A stretch of DNA of 21,782 bases from Elysia marginata (Eukaryota > Mollusca > Gastropoda > Plakobranchidae), in the NCBI GenBank assembly GCA_019649035.1, contig BMAT01005532.1, forward strand, positions 523,944 to 545,725, in the 5' to 3' direction. Under the pieces are notes generated by a model. The model made no database searches and was not told the DNA's origin. It saw only the letters and a program-made list of their open reading frames with translations. The position numbers and the translations under genes were made by a program. Shown in pieces: positions 11,179 through 21,034 of the stretch (position 1 is the first letter of the stretch; each line of letters starts with the position of its first letter).

Positions 11179-11251
<73 letters not shown>

Positions 11252-11282
11252 AAGTAGTCGCAGTTTTAGTAGTAGTAGTAGC

Positions 11283-11333
<51 letters not shown>

Positions 11334-11360
11334 TGTAGTAGTAGTAAGAGTAGTATAGTA
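11170..11360. repeat. (AGT/GTA)n trinucleotide microsatellite
   Basis: About 190 bp of nearly pure AGT triplets on the plus strand (ACT on the receptor strand), with a few GAA, TCG and GCA interruptions. It starts about 40 bp after the donor of exon 3. The open valine-rich frame across it is a by-product of the repeat and not a gene. Confidence 0.95.
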
Positions 11361-11395
11361 ATTCTTTCCTACATATTAAAGAAATTGAGGCCTAC

Positions 11396-11597
11396 CTTAA
11401 GACTTTGCGCATCTCCAGGCCAAATGATGCCGAATGGCCTGACCTCTTTTCCTTGCACACATCCAATATCTTGCCATACGCTCTGGCGGCCGTCAGATAC
11501 CAGATTACGAACACGGAACTTGGAAATGTTCATGTAACCATCATCGTCAAAGGAAATCAAACCCGTAAGCCCGTAGATACTCTTTTTCAGCAAGGCA
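11396..11597 (-). CDS. GRIN3-like: NMDA receptor exon 3 of window: end of amino-terminal domain and linker
   Basis: A 202-bp exon with acceptor CTCTGTGCAG|T and donor CTTAAG|GTAGGC. It starts at phase 2 and ends at phase 0. With AG from the previous exon the first base makes Ser. Residues 266-332 include YGLTGLISFDDDGY and the sequon NIS, then VWQDIG and FGIIWPGDAQSLK. This matches the standard end of the NMDA receptor amino-terminal domain: G-x-T/S-G, a D/E-D-G turn, then an IWPG/IWPE motif before the S1 linker. The exon sits between a GAA-rich tract upstream in the intron (11711-11762) and an AGT-type array beginning about 40 bp past its donor. Confidence 0.9.
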
Positions 11598-11710
11598 CTG
11601 CACAGAGAATACATGTAAAAATGAAGAAGCGTTAGAGGCAAACAATAACTCTTTCTGTCAATTGGTTGCAAACTGGAATTTTTTATAACGATCAAATAAA
11701 ACAGCATAAC

Positions 11711-11762
11711 AGAAGAAGAACAAGAAGAAGAAAAGAAGATGAAAAAGAAGAAGAAGAAGAAG
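11711..11762. repeat. GAA-rich purine tract (TTC-rich in receptor sense)
   Basis: AGAAGAAGAACAAGAAGAAG-type sequence continues to about 11762. On the receptor strand it is a pyrimidine tract ending about 115 nt upstream of the exon 3 acceptor. It may be a simple repeat or a binding region for pyrimidine-tract proteins. Confidence 0.8.
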
Positions 11763-12948
11763 TTTGGGAGTGGAAACCAGCAAAACGAAACAACCAACAA
11801 CTGATACAGGTGTATAAAGTATAAAAAACATACCCAGAAACAAACAAATGCATGAGAGGCGGGGGACCAGATTGAGGGAAGGAAACAAAAGGAAGTCAAC
11901 ATCCATTTAGAGAATAAGTGTAGAAAAAGATAAATCTAAGTTCTAAAAGTTTTTACATCCAAAAAGAGAGAATTGAAAAAAATAACTCGAATCTTCCAGG
12001 AATGAAAGTTTCCTTACATGACTGTGGAATTCGAAAATCTCTCTCCCATTTCGATGAAAGAATCCTCAGCTTATCATTAGCACTGGAAGATTACTAAGTT
12101 ATTCAGTGGTCAAAACTTGCCAGGGGCAACGGATAAAATCGACTGATTAGGGTACTGACGCCCTCGCCTGTATCTCAACAGAATGAAGCTTAGTACTTGG
12201 ACGATGCCACTTTGGCAGTGTGCACCTTCTCTTTTAAGAAAAAAAGGAAACGGTCACATAAAAAGAACAAGTATATATTATTCTCAACATTAAATGAAAT
12301 AAATGGGGGGGGGGGATCGAGGTGATAGCCTTCAGTCTGCTATAAAGGCTGTTACAAATAATTGATAATTTGAATGATTTTTTTAGCCAGCGGATGAAAT
12401 CAATCCATCGATTAAAAAATCGGAATTAAAATCTTTCGAAAAGATTAGGAGAACAAGTATAACGGCGCTGAAAAAAAGTAATCGAAAGAAAGTAAACAAA
12501 AAAGGGCAACCCAAAGAAGCTTCAAGGGAATTACAAGAAAGCAAAAAAATAAGGTTTATGCTGAGGGGATTTTTTTCTTGTACAGGCAAATGCAAATCCC
12601 GCCGGATGTCACGTAGAAATGCGCCGTCGTCTTCATCTGCAGCTCTTTGACCAGTTTTATCTCTTCCCCCTCCCCCTCTTTCTCTCTCTTTTCTCTACCT
12701 CTAGCCCGTGTTTCAAACACAGTTAACAAGTTAAGGTAGCAACAAGCTTGTCCTTAACCCTCATCAAACTTCGATTTCTTAAAGTGCAACCACACAAGAA
12801 AGAGAAAAAAAATTAAAGGAAAAAAAAACATAGTAAGATGAAAGGATGGTCGATGTCTCAGTCTTGGTTTGAATTACTAAACATGGTATATCCACAGAAT
12901 ATTTCACTTCTGGAAATGCACATTGAACGGTTTTCAACTTTAACATAC

Positions 12949-12970
12949 CTGAAGCGGGATTTGGTAGAAA
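12949..12970 (-). other. Candidate 22-nt microexon (frame-shifting)
   Basis: In receptor sense the 22 nt are preceded by ATATTTTTTCTTTCAG and followed by GTATGTTA, after an exon end CTTCAG. Both borders are strong. Inserted between exon 2 (18271) and exon 3 (11597) it adds 22 nt and shifts the frame: a stop TGA arises at 11549-11547 in exon 3. Skipping it gives the conserved protein, with the Cys-to-GLTG spacing close to that of GluN1. So if real it would be an alternative poison exon. A chance pairing of splice motifs in a 6.7 kb intron is the alternative. Confidence 0.3.
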
Positions 12971-14888
12971 CTGAAAGAAAAAATATCATTGCAGTCTTGG
13001 GAATGGACTACATGTAGTTCTAAAGTTATAAACAGAGTCATACACAGCACAAAGCATGTTTTCGGTGTCTTTGATTGACCCTCCTTGTTTACGTCATGTT
13101 AAAAAAACAATGCTCAAAAAAGCTAAACATACTCGTACATTATCTGCGTTTTAGTGAACACGTAAAAAGGCACCGTGAACCCATTACACACTGTTGTATG
13201 ACCCAATATGTATTTCAATAAAAATCTTTTAAAATCTATTCTTCAAAGCCAAACACAGCGTTCTCGTTTGCTCTTGAAAAATGAACTTTAAATCTTAGTA
13301 AACTGGTCGATGAATCTTTATCTCCGACTCTTAAACATTTTCATCCTCTTCTTTCCCAACAGGTATAGATCTAGTTCTTTCTGACCCCATCTTAAAATTT
13401 TCAGATGTTTTTTGTCTTGCTCCCTCAATGTCTCAATGCGCTGTTGAAAAAGTAATTTTATCCATTGATTGATCACACACGGCGACACACTGACATAGAT
13501 TCAGCTCGACGTTTATATCACAGAATGTGGAAGGATTCTGTCACCGATCCGGAAGTTTGTTTGAATGATATATTATCGTCTACTCATTGATTTATTTTTT
13601 ATTTTTTCTGTGTATTCCATGTCTGTCTTTCCTCCTGTCTTTCATCTCCTTGATTCTAATTCTTCTAACCTTGTTTCCGATCTTGTTTCATTCGCTAAAC
13701 TTTTTATTGTTAAAAATTTAGTAAATAGTGTATAAACAATTTTTTTTCATAAATTTCTTTGGTTTTTTTACTCATCGAATAACCTAGTATCTCAATGCAC
13801 TTATCTCTTTAATTTTTAGTGCTTTATAATATTATAGTGATTGCTAACTTTAAACTAAACTTTACTGTGCGAAATTGTGTCCGATGATCACAACATGATG
13901 AATTATTACATGTATTGCTTAAGGTGTTCTATTTTTATGGACAAGACAGATTTGGTAAAAGTACGTATATAATTGATATTACAAGTAACTTTAATCCTTA
14001 AATACTGCCTCTATATTAGGTTTGAGCGCAATAAGTTGAAACTTGCGACCACAATGATAGAATAATTATGACTTTACCACATTTCAACTCAACATTCTAC
14101 TCATTCAAATTCTTAATAATAAAACAAAAATCCAATGGAAGAGATTTTAAAGAATTAAAACAACCTGGAATTTTTAAGGCTATGATATATGACCAAATTT
14201 TTTAAATAGCTGAAACCAGTCTTTTTCAAATTACAGGTATGTATTTCTAAAGTAAAAAATGACATAGTTAAGCGTGATACAGCTTAAAATACATCTCCCG
14301 TTATTATAGGAAGCGGTTCTTTTTCAATAATAATTATAGCCATCATTCAACGTTTATAATTATTTACTTCCTAAATTCATAATCGGAATAAAAAAAGCAA
14401 CCTAATTTGTGTACATAACCAACCTTGCTGTGTAACGAGAATTTTATTTTTCAACTGACGTCATGAGAGCATGTCAATGATTCTATATAAAAAAAACACG
14501 CTCAGGCATGTTTTCTTCGTTGGGCCATGTAAAAGAGATAGGCGAGAAATGCTAAGGAGCCTATAATCTTTCTGATGGCTGCGATCTTATCTAAGAGTTG
14601 GAGATATTATGAAAGATGAAGATGACAATCGGCTCTCACGCTTCTCATCCTCTTCTTACAAGACACTTGCCGGGCTTGTGGCTAAAAAAAGTTGTCTTTG
14701 ATTAGGGAGCGTGTGTGAGAAAAGCCTCTACATTATTGCTTAAAATTGAAAAAATATACATTTAATGCTAGGGATGTGATGCAGCTTGTTGTTTACTTTG
14801 TTTTTTACATCTCTGTAAGCAATATCTAGCCCTGTTACGTTTGTTCTGTGCTCCTCTATATTTTATGCTGCAAATTTTCTTATGCCAA

Positions 14889-14972
14889 TCTCTTTCTCTC
14901 TCTTTTTTTTCTCTCTCTCTCCCTTTCTCTCTCTCTCTTTCTCTCTCGCTCTCTCTCTCAATATCTCTCTCC
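14889..14972. repeat. CT-rich microsatellite
   Basis: TCTTTCTCTCTC-type sequence, becoming less regular up to about 15030. The Ser/Leu-rich open frames here come from the repeat and are not genes. The SINE next to it inserted into the edge of this tract. Confidence 0.9.
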
Positions 14973-15017
14973 ATTTTCTCTACCGCTCTATCCATCTCTT
15001 TGCACTTCTTTGTCTGT

Positions 15018-15308
15018 ATCTCTCACTGCGAGAGATCGGGAAGTACGGGTTCGATCCCAGGCCAAGTCAAACCAAGGACTTTAAAATTGGTATTAGTAGC
15101 TGATCCGCCTGGTGTCTGGCATTATGGATTTAGTGCTAAGTCTGGTCGGCCCGGTGTCAGGATAATGTAACTGGGTGTGATGTTCGCAGCGCTCCGTACA
15201 TCACAGTGTGGCAGCACGCTTTCAATTGTCCCAAACGCCGTCTCTGATATAACCTTGTAGTTGAAAAAAGACGTTAAAATTCAAACAACCAACCAATCTC
15301 TCACTGCG
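15018..15308 (+). mobile_element. 5'-truncated tRNA-derived SINE with 13-bp target-site duplication
   Basis: The element body is 15031-15295. It begins just before a pol III B-box (GGTTCGATCCC, 15048-15058), so most of the tRNA-like head with the A-box is missing. The core CCGGTGTCAGGATAATGTAAC lies at about 15151-15171. The tail is GTTGAAAAAAGACGTTAAA, then CAAC repeats. ATCTCTCACTGCG is present as a perfect copy at 15018-15030 and 15296-15308, the expected target-site duplication of LINE-driven insertion. The tail and core are of the kind common in molluscan genomes (from memory, not searched). Confidence 0.88.
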
Positions 15309-17849
15309 TCTGCTTTAAACTCAAATGCTATAATATAATATTATAGTTTTGAAATTTTTCCCGTCTTAGTGTTCCATTTTTGTAAGTTCCATGACATTCC
15401 TTTTGTTTCTCTTTTAGCCCATTCTTCTCTCACTTTAATTTTACGCATTATCATTTTGAAAGCTCATTGCAACGGATAAATATGTTTATGGCTGTCTTTT
15501 TCTGCTACTTAAGTTTATTTCAGACGGCTTAGCCTCTTGTTCGAATCAAGATAAAAAAAGCTAAAACGAAAGTCAATTTTCTTCTTTTTTTTTGCAGCAA
15601 CAACTTGCACACTGCAGCATAATATTAAACACAAACGATTGCGATAACAACGTTCAGTTATGTAGGTATTTTGATTTAAACACTTGCGTAGCTTATCCTG
15701 AAATTCAAAAGCCGTGAAACATTACTTGAGGGGTGAAAATAAAATATGTTCGTTTTTATCAATCTCAAATAGTTGTAAAATTCATTCAAAAGACGCTTGT
15801 GTACTTTTATTTTTTCGCGTAAAGTTTTATTCAACAAATGTTTCAATTTATCTTGTCATGATTCAATGTTATCTTTAAATTTCTTCAATAATGCAAACTC
15901 TTTTTAGTTTAATACTCTAAATGGAACGAATTCGTGCAGGTATCTCCTCTCAATAAAAGAAAAAAAATCCTTTTATCTTTTAAAATGAATATAATACTAG
16001 TTTGAAATTTTACAGAGCTATGATAAAATTGTCTGTGGTTTAGAAAACGTCTTTGGAAGAAACAATTTTTGTCAAAAAGTTTTAGCCGCCCTTGACTTAT
16101 AATGCTACCATCGGATAACATCTAGTTGTATGAATGTTCGATATATCAATCATCGATGTAATCTAATTTTTTATATTGCACGCCTTTACGTCTAGTCTTC
16201 TATGCATTGATCGAATATACTTTACGAAAAAAAAATGTTCGATCCCGATGCCTGCAATACAATGATTATTGTTTACTGCTATAATTCCTTAAGCAGCTAT
16301 GATCCTTCTCATTCCATCGCTATACTCTAAGTGGCAAAAAATGCAACAGCAGAATGTCTTCTGCCCTGATTGTTAACTTCTAATGTTGATGGGTAAACAA
16401 TTATGCTATATCTTGCAGAGATGAAGAAGGCCGTGGTTATAAGTGTGTAAATGTTTTTATTTGTATTACAAAAGACAACAAACGAGACTGATATCCTCAG
16501 ACGATGTCAGTTTATAAAGTTTTTCTTTATTTATCATGCCAACAAAGCTCGTTTCTTGTCCATCGTGCCTTTCTTTGTCGTTTCTAAAATAAAACACCAT
16601 TTTCTATTTCCATCTGATTTTCTTTGGCTTGTTCGTTGGATATTGAAAGGTAACCCTAGAGAGTAAAAAAAATTCCAGTAAAATTACAGATCTCTAACAG
16701 TGGCCTTGCATAAACTGGAAACAAAAGTAAAAGATCAAGCAGGTAAAATGATCATCCCCCAGCAAACTTGAGTTGGGAACTTCGGGAAACTGAATGAGCG
16801 TGAAACAATATAGATTACCTAAGTTTATCAATCTTCTTCCTCTAGATAGGAGTAAGATCATTGAGATCTGCTGCAAACTATGCACTGACATTTGAAGAGC
16901 AACTAGCCAAGCGAGTAACGATACAAAGATGCAACGGGACATGGAAACAAAACAAAGGAAACATCTATATTACATTAATTTATGTAAGCAGATGAACATC
17001 ATCGATTCAGGAATGCTGCAGTTTTAAAAATTGTGTAGTTTTATTTGATTTTCTCTATCGCATTTTTCTCCCGTGGCTTTATTTTCATTGAAAATAGACC
17101 GTTGATATCGCCTGGTCCACATTGTCTCCTTCATATTTTGTGTTTTTATCTGCTCCATCTACAGCACATTCATCAACCCAGCCTCTAATCTCCCCCTCCC
17201 TTATTCTCGCCTTTTTTTCAAGATTCTCTTGATACTCATAAGAAGACACACGGCATTGCCAAAAGCCCCAGAGATTCCAGGCGAGCCAAAGTTTTCCTTG
17301 ATGGAGAGTGCCTTGCTGCCAGGGGCGGTAATTACATAACCTCCTTATCCTATTTATTCATGTTTTCTATCATGACACCACCTTTTTGCTCATTGTTGAA
17401 CTCTGAATGCAAACATTTCTCTTGTGACGGTTTTATTTTGTTTCCTCTTTGGCCTGAAGCGAATTGTTTGGAGAGTGTTTTTTTCCTCCTCATCTTAGTG
17501 TCCCTGACGTCGTTGTTTTTCTCCTATCTAATTCTCCTCTACCTTTATTTTTATTTTTCTCCACCCACATTTTGTTCTTTAAGTTTCTACGCATTCTGCT
17601 TTCGCTTTTCAACTTTCTTCATTCTAGTTCTTTAAATCGCATATAATATCAACGTGACATAAATATCTATACAAAACTAGAGCGTTTGGAGAAAATTATA
17701 TTTCGGACAAAATCTTTTTGGTGACGAAAATAGTTCTAAAAAATTCGCGATACTGCTCTTCACGTAACAAACTTCTCCTCTAGACTATTGTCAAGAAATA
17801 AAACAAGTTGCCTTGATTAAAGAAGCGTGGAAGTAAAACGTTAGTCAGT

Positions 17850-17925
17850 GCTCGGTCCCGTTATCGGGAGGCGCAGCCCCACAGCGGCCACGTCGAGTGA
17901 AATTGCCTGGCTGCGTTTTTTTACA
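17850..17925 (+). ncRNA. GC-rich island with two hairpins and a T-run; possible small RNA
   Basis: Within AT-rich intron, TCCCG TTAT CGGGA (17856-17869) forms a tight 5-bp hairpin. CGCAGCC (17872-17878) pairs perfectly with GGCTGCG (17909-17915). The second stem is directly followed by seven T (17916-17922), as at the end of a pol III transcript. I do not recognise a known snRNA, snoRNA, tRNA or SINE, and see no A-box/B-box pair. It is antisense to the receptor gene if transcribed in this direction. This is a structural candidate only. Confidence 0.3.
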
Positions 17926-18270
17926 GCTTGAATGAAAGTAAAACTTTACTTGTGTCGATGGAATGGAATAGAAAAATCATCGTAGAGTGCCTTTGGTATC
18001 AGAGGCTTATAAGTTTTAAGAAAAAAAATTAATAAATAAAAAAAAATAATAGATAAAAAAGGTTAATAGATGGTGGTGTGATTTCTGTTACTGCCATAGA
18101 GCGATCAGAGTTCAAATATGAAAATGAAAAAAAATTTGGTTGCTTTTAAAATTAGGAAGTGTTTTAAATCTTGTTAAGCAAAAAGATTTCATGTTTGTAA
18201 ATACTAAAACTAAACATTTTAATTGGATACAGAGTTCTGTTTTCGGAGGCTGCTAAGCATACAAGCTCAC

Positions 18271-18915
18271 CTATAAACTGTATTATGGTGGGGCGGTTGG
18301 ACGTCTGCTCTGTTCGACCAGCAGTCGCGAACTTCCGGCTTCTCTCGCCGCCGACGTGGTCGAGGAGTTAATGAGTGTGACAATGAAGATGGCGATATAC
18401 TTGATGAAGTTTCGCGGAAAATTGAAGTTTTGTATGGTGTTGATGAAGAAGATGGGAACGTATACGAGGGCGAGACGTAAGACCTGGAGTGGATGAGACT
18501 ATGTTGGGCCGGGGCGTCCGTTATTGCGGCACCTTTCACGTTCTCTTCCTCGTGGTCCCCAATTGCGGTTATTGCTTCTGCTATAAGATCCAGCGTATCT
18601 CGAAACAGCTCCTCTGATCGCACGTCGTGGTTCACTAGAAAAGCTTTTGTGCCTAGAGGAAAATCTTGAAGGAGCTCCTCATTGCGGGTGTAAGCATTTT
18701 CGGTGATAATCCAAGCAAAGCGATTTTCCCTGGGAAGTATATTGCGAGCTGTAAGAAAGATGTTTCGTGTCAAAGAAGTAGTGGCATGCAGGACGAAGAT
18801 TTTAGATGTGTTCCCGCTGATCATGGCCATTGTGGCATTCAGTGTTGCTTGAGACGCGCCCTTCGATACGAAAACCTCGTCCTCAATAGTCCATTTGCCG
18901 TCCTCTGTCAATTCG
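18271..18915 (-). CDS. GRIN3-like: NMDA receptor exon 2 of window: amino-terminal domain with Ser/Pro-rich insert
   Basis: A 645-bp exon with acceptor TTTATGCAG|C and donor TTATAG|GTGAGC, phase 2 at both ends. It encodes residues 51-264 plus the split codons. The first part (KIFVLHATTSLTRNIF, RFAWIITENAY, DFPLGTKAFL) follows the second lobe of the amino-terminal domain. The PLG motif after a Trp-containing strand also occurs in GluN3. Sequons NAT and NTS suggest N-glycosylation. From about 18497 to 18339 the protein becomes Ser/Pro/Thr-rich and ends in a polybasic run PRPRRRREK. It then returns to family sequence with a Cys (18321-18323) at the place of the conserved amino-terminal-domain cysteine: that Cys lies 26 residues before the GLTG motif in the next exon, against 25 in GluN1. 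The insert is unusual for the family. Confidence 0.87.
18339..18497 (-). other. Ser/Pro-rich insert with polybasic end inside exon 2
   Basis: About 53 codons of the receptor frame are dominated by Ser, Pro and Thr, with Tyr at intervals, and end in PRPRRRREK. The region has no counterpart in the vertebrate NMDA subunits I know. It lies just before the conserved Cys of the amino-terminal domain. The reading frame is intact through it, so it is coding and not a missed intron unless a transcript shows otherwise. Confidence 0.65.
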
Positions 18916-20749
18916 CTGCATAAAGAATATAGGAAAAAGTTGCCTTAATCTTTTTACTTTAAAACTTCCAATAAATATCTCTGCATTAAATTTCCAAACA
19001 TAAGTAAATCTGTCGGTAGGAAGTATAGAACACACTTCAACTATATTAAAAAAAATTTTTCGTAAAATTTTTGTTTTGTTATTCAATTTAAAACGAAACT
19101 AAAGGCAATAATTATAGCATATATTATACATTTGACAATTGATCTAACGATCAAAGTCCTTGATGAAACGAAGAAAGGAAATATCAGTATCGTTTCTTTG
19201 GAAGCAAACCATCCCTGCCAACAAAGTGATAACTGGTTACTTCTTTCCCCAAAGAGAAAAGTTTAAATAATACAAGTTGTCCTAAACCAAGACCTCTCAG
19301 AACAAGAAGACAATGAAATTCAAATGAGGCACCAATACGACCTCAACCACCTGAGTGACATCGCCCAGAACAGAGAACACTGGCCACAGATTTCAGGGAA
19401 GATACGAGACGATCTCGCCCAGAATAGACAACAGTGGACACAAAATTTCAGGGAAGATACGAGAGGATCTCGCCCAGAATAGACAACAGTGGTCAGATAT
19501 TTCAGGGAAGAGACGAGAGGATCTCGCCCAGAACAGACAACAGTGGTCAGATATTTCAGGGAAGAGACGAGAGGCTGCCGAGCCAACCCTGTCGAAGAGT
19601 AAGACATGAAAGGCAATAAGTCATGTAAGTAAAACCATTTCAAACGAAGGAAAAAGAGGAGCCTTCATACTTTCGACATACATAAAGTTAATTTGAAACA
19701 ACATACTGAGCAATCCAGTAATTAGAACGTTTATAACATTACACGTTGTAAAAAATAGTTTGGAAGGAAAATAAAAAACCAAGGGATTAAATGGTGTTAA
19801 CGTTTAACAAATTATTTATAACGAACAGATTTGTCATATATGCGAAATCTAATTTAACTCACCAAGCATTCATCGGAAGCATTCAGTCTTTGTTAACTAG
19901 CTTAGCAATGTCGCCAATCAAACCAACTCATTATACTCAGACACTAGGACAATATAAAATTATTATTATTTTTTTCAGTTAGCTTTAATTAATTTCAAAA
20001 CATTTTCCAGGGGAAATTTGACATTTTTTGCTTCCGTTTTAGAATATTGAATCAGAGTCTGAGACTGAAATGTCATAAATGTAAACAGTAAAAAGAGCAA
20101 GAAATTAGATAGAAACAAAGTGGAAAGGTTAACTAATGCCAGTGTAAACCCGAAAACATGAAAACAATGAGCTCTGATTGCCTAAAAATCTCCATCCAAC
20201 GTGAATCAACCTGATCAATGCAGACCACCTGAACTAAGAATTTTTGTTTAAAAAAAGGTAAAATACATCAAACATGATCTTGATGTTGATATTTGATGTT
20301 TAAAGAGACCAATTTTTTACTTTTACATAAATATGTTTACCTCAGAGAATATGATCGTTGTGAAATATTGAGCTCAACAGAATAATCAAAGCATGTTTGC
20401 ACTGGTACATAGACACATGAAACAGATGAGGTAACTTATTAAACATTCTAGTGACTTCATCTAAAGCCCACTCCAATACTGATACGATAAAAAAAACCCA
20501 AAGCGATAGAGAATTTGAGAAGTAAATTAAAGTCAAGTTATTTATAAAAACCGCCCTCCTTGATAGCAGAAAACAAATCACACAGAAATCGCCTTGGTAA
20601 CCGACAGGATGAAAAAAGCTTTTAAATAACGCCATTTCTGCGACTAACCATTACAAACCGCTGTATCTTATGACTTCATAGAAGGTCAGCAGCTAATAAA
20701 ACAAATTGTTTAATCTTTAACACAAAAACTACAGTTGAGAGTCACTTAC
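18916..20749 (-). other. Intron between exons 1 and 2 of window
   Basis: An 1834-bp intron from donor CG|GTAAGT (20749) to acceptor TATGCAG (18916). It contains the 54-bp minisatellite. The rest (18916-19359 and 19577-20749) is AT-rich with no recognised gene, element or RNA. Confidence 0.75.
19360..19576. repeat. Four-copy, 54-55 bp minisatellite
   Basis: Copies begin at about 19360, 19414, 19469 and 19523 with CTCGCCCAGAA.AGACAACA and share ATTTCAGGGAAGA.ACGAGA. The first copy is most divergent; the last two are nearly identical, so the array grew toward higher coordinates. As 54 is a multiple of three, frames are open through it on both strands. These are repeat artefacts unless a transcript proves otherwise. 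Confidence 0.9.
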
Positions 20750-20898
20750 CGGAAAGTTCTGTGGAAGCCGTCATGTCTCAGTTCTTCCTGGGTGATCATG
20801 GTGAGTCTGAACCAGAAGTTGACCGTTAGTAGACTGACCAAGCCCTCGGCCAGGTGCTTGTTGGAGGGTTGAAGGCTCAAGTACAGCGGGTTATGGAC
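20750..20898 (-). CDS. GRIN3-like: NMDA receptor exon 1 of window: amino-terminal domain
   Basis: This exon encodes 49 codons plus two bases (residues 1-49 of the window product), starting VHNPLYLSL and ending DGFHRTF. The acceptor is GGTCAATAG|GTC and the donor is CG|GTAAGT, a strong consensus. The split codon CG+C at the junction with the next exon gives Arg in frame. The content (NPLYLSL, then two hydrophobic stretches and a charged LTMITQEEL) fits the periplasmic-binding-protein-like fold of the glutamate receptor amino-terminal domain. The exon has little identity I could recall, so its assignment leans on the open frame, the splice sites and the exact phase match with the next exon. It is an internal exon with no initiator Met. 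Confidence 0.78.
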
Positions 20899-21034
20899 CT
20901 ATTGACCACACACAAAGATTAAAAAAACTGAGTAAGTTCAACACTGCCATGGCTTGAACTTGACAATACTTATCTTATTTTTCATATTGTTGTGTTGATT
21001 ACAACAAAGAAAGTTTCAACGATCATAAAAGAGC
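20899..21034 (-). other. Intron sequence 5' of the first visible exon
   Basis: Upstream of the acceptor (GGTCAATAG). With the two SINEs beyond it, it fills the rest of the window to 21782. No further exon with usable splice sites is visible. Confidence 0.7.

Larger units (their letters stand above)
8869..11395 (-). other. Intron between exon 3 and exon 4
   Basis: A 2527-bp intron from donor AAG|GTAGGC (11395) to acceptor TTTCAG (8869). It holds the triplet array at 11170-11360 and a hairpin at 10989-11032, both listed separately. The remainder is AT-rich with no recognised gene or element. Confidence 0.75.
11598..18270 (-). other. Long intron between exon 2 and exon 3
   Basis: A 6673-bp intron from donor TATAG|GTGAGC (18270) to acceptor GTGCAG (11598). 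Listed separately are a GAA tract, a possible microexon, a CT tract, a SINE with target duplication and a GC-rich hairpin island. The other parts (about 12000-12900, 13000-14880, 15310-17840 and 17930-18270) are AT-rich or pyrimidine-rich and contain only chance frames. A run of G lies at 12305-12315. Confidence 0.75.
2940..20898 (-). other. GRIN3-like: Partial NMDA-type ionotropic glutamate receptor gene, GluN3-like (six internal exons)
   Basis: Seen: six minus-strand exons with AG/GT borders whose phases all agree (0-2, 2-2, 2-0, 0-0, 0-0, 0-2). They give 656 codons without a stop. The order is amino-terminal domain, S1, M1, M2 loop, M3, start of S2, as in every NMDA receptor subunit. Family knowledge: these are tetrameric cation channels of excitatory synapses, and GluN3 subunits bind glycine. 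The GluN3 assignment rests on the M1-M2 linker (SPFGLNPWGRKRNK), the pore LFG instead of an Asn-bearing loop, the S1 motif AFSI...R and S2 GSA. Against it, M3 reads SYTANLAAF as in GluN1/GluN2. The first exon(s) and the last exons (rest of S2, M4, C-tail) are outside the window. NMDA family membership is near certain; the subclass is likely but not proven. Confidence 0.88.

Noticed and set aside
11047..11358. Valine-rich plus-strand frame of about 100 codons
   Set aside because: It is the AGT triplet microsatellite read in one frame; no gene-like sequence remains outside the repeat.
14841..15170. Ser/Leu-rich plus-strand frames and the Glu/Arg-rich minus frame
   Set aside because: They are the CT microsatellite plus the adjoining SINE, with no protein family resemblance.
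17220..17340. Possible additional receptor exon on the minus strand (open stretch with ENFGSPGISGAFGN)
   Set aside because: Borders are poor (weak GTGTGT donor), the phase does not fit between exons 2 and 3, and those already join perfectly with conserved spacing.
17360..17646. Phe/Leu-rich plus-strand frames resembling membrane segments
   Set aside because: They result from pyrimidine-rich intron sequence; no conserved motif or splice context.
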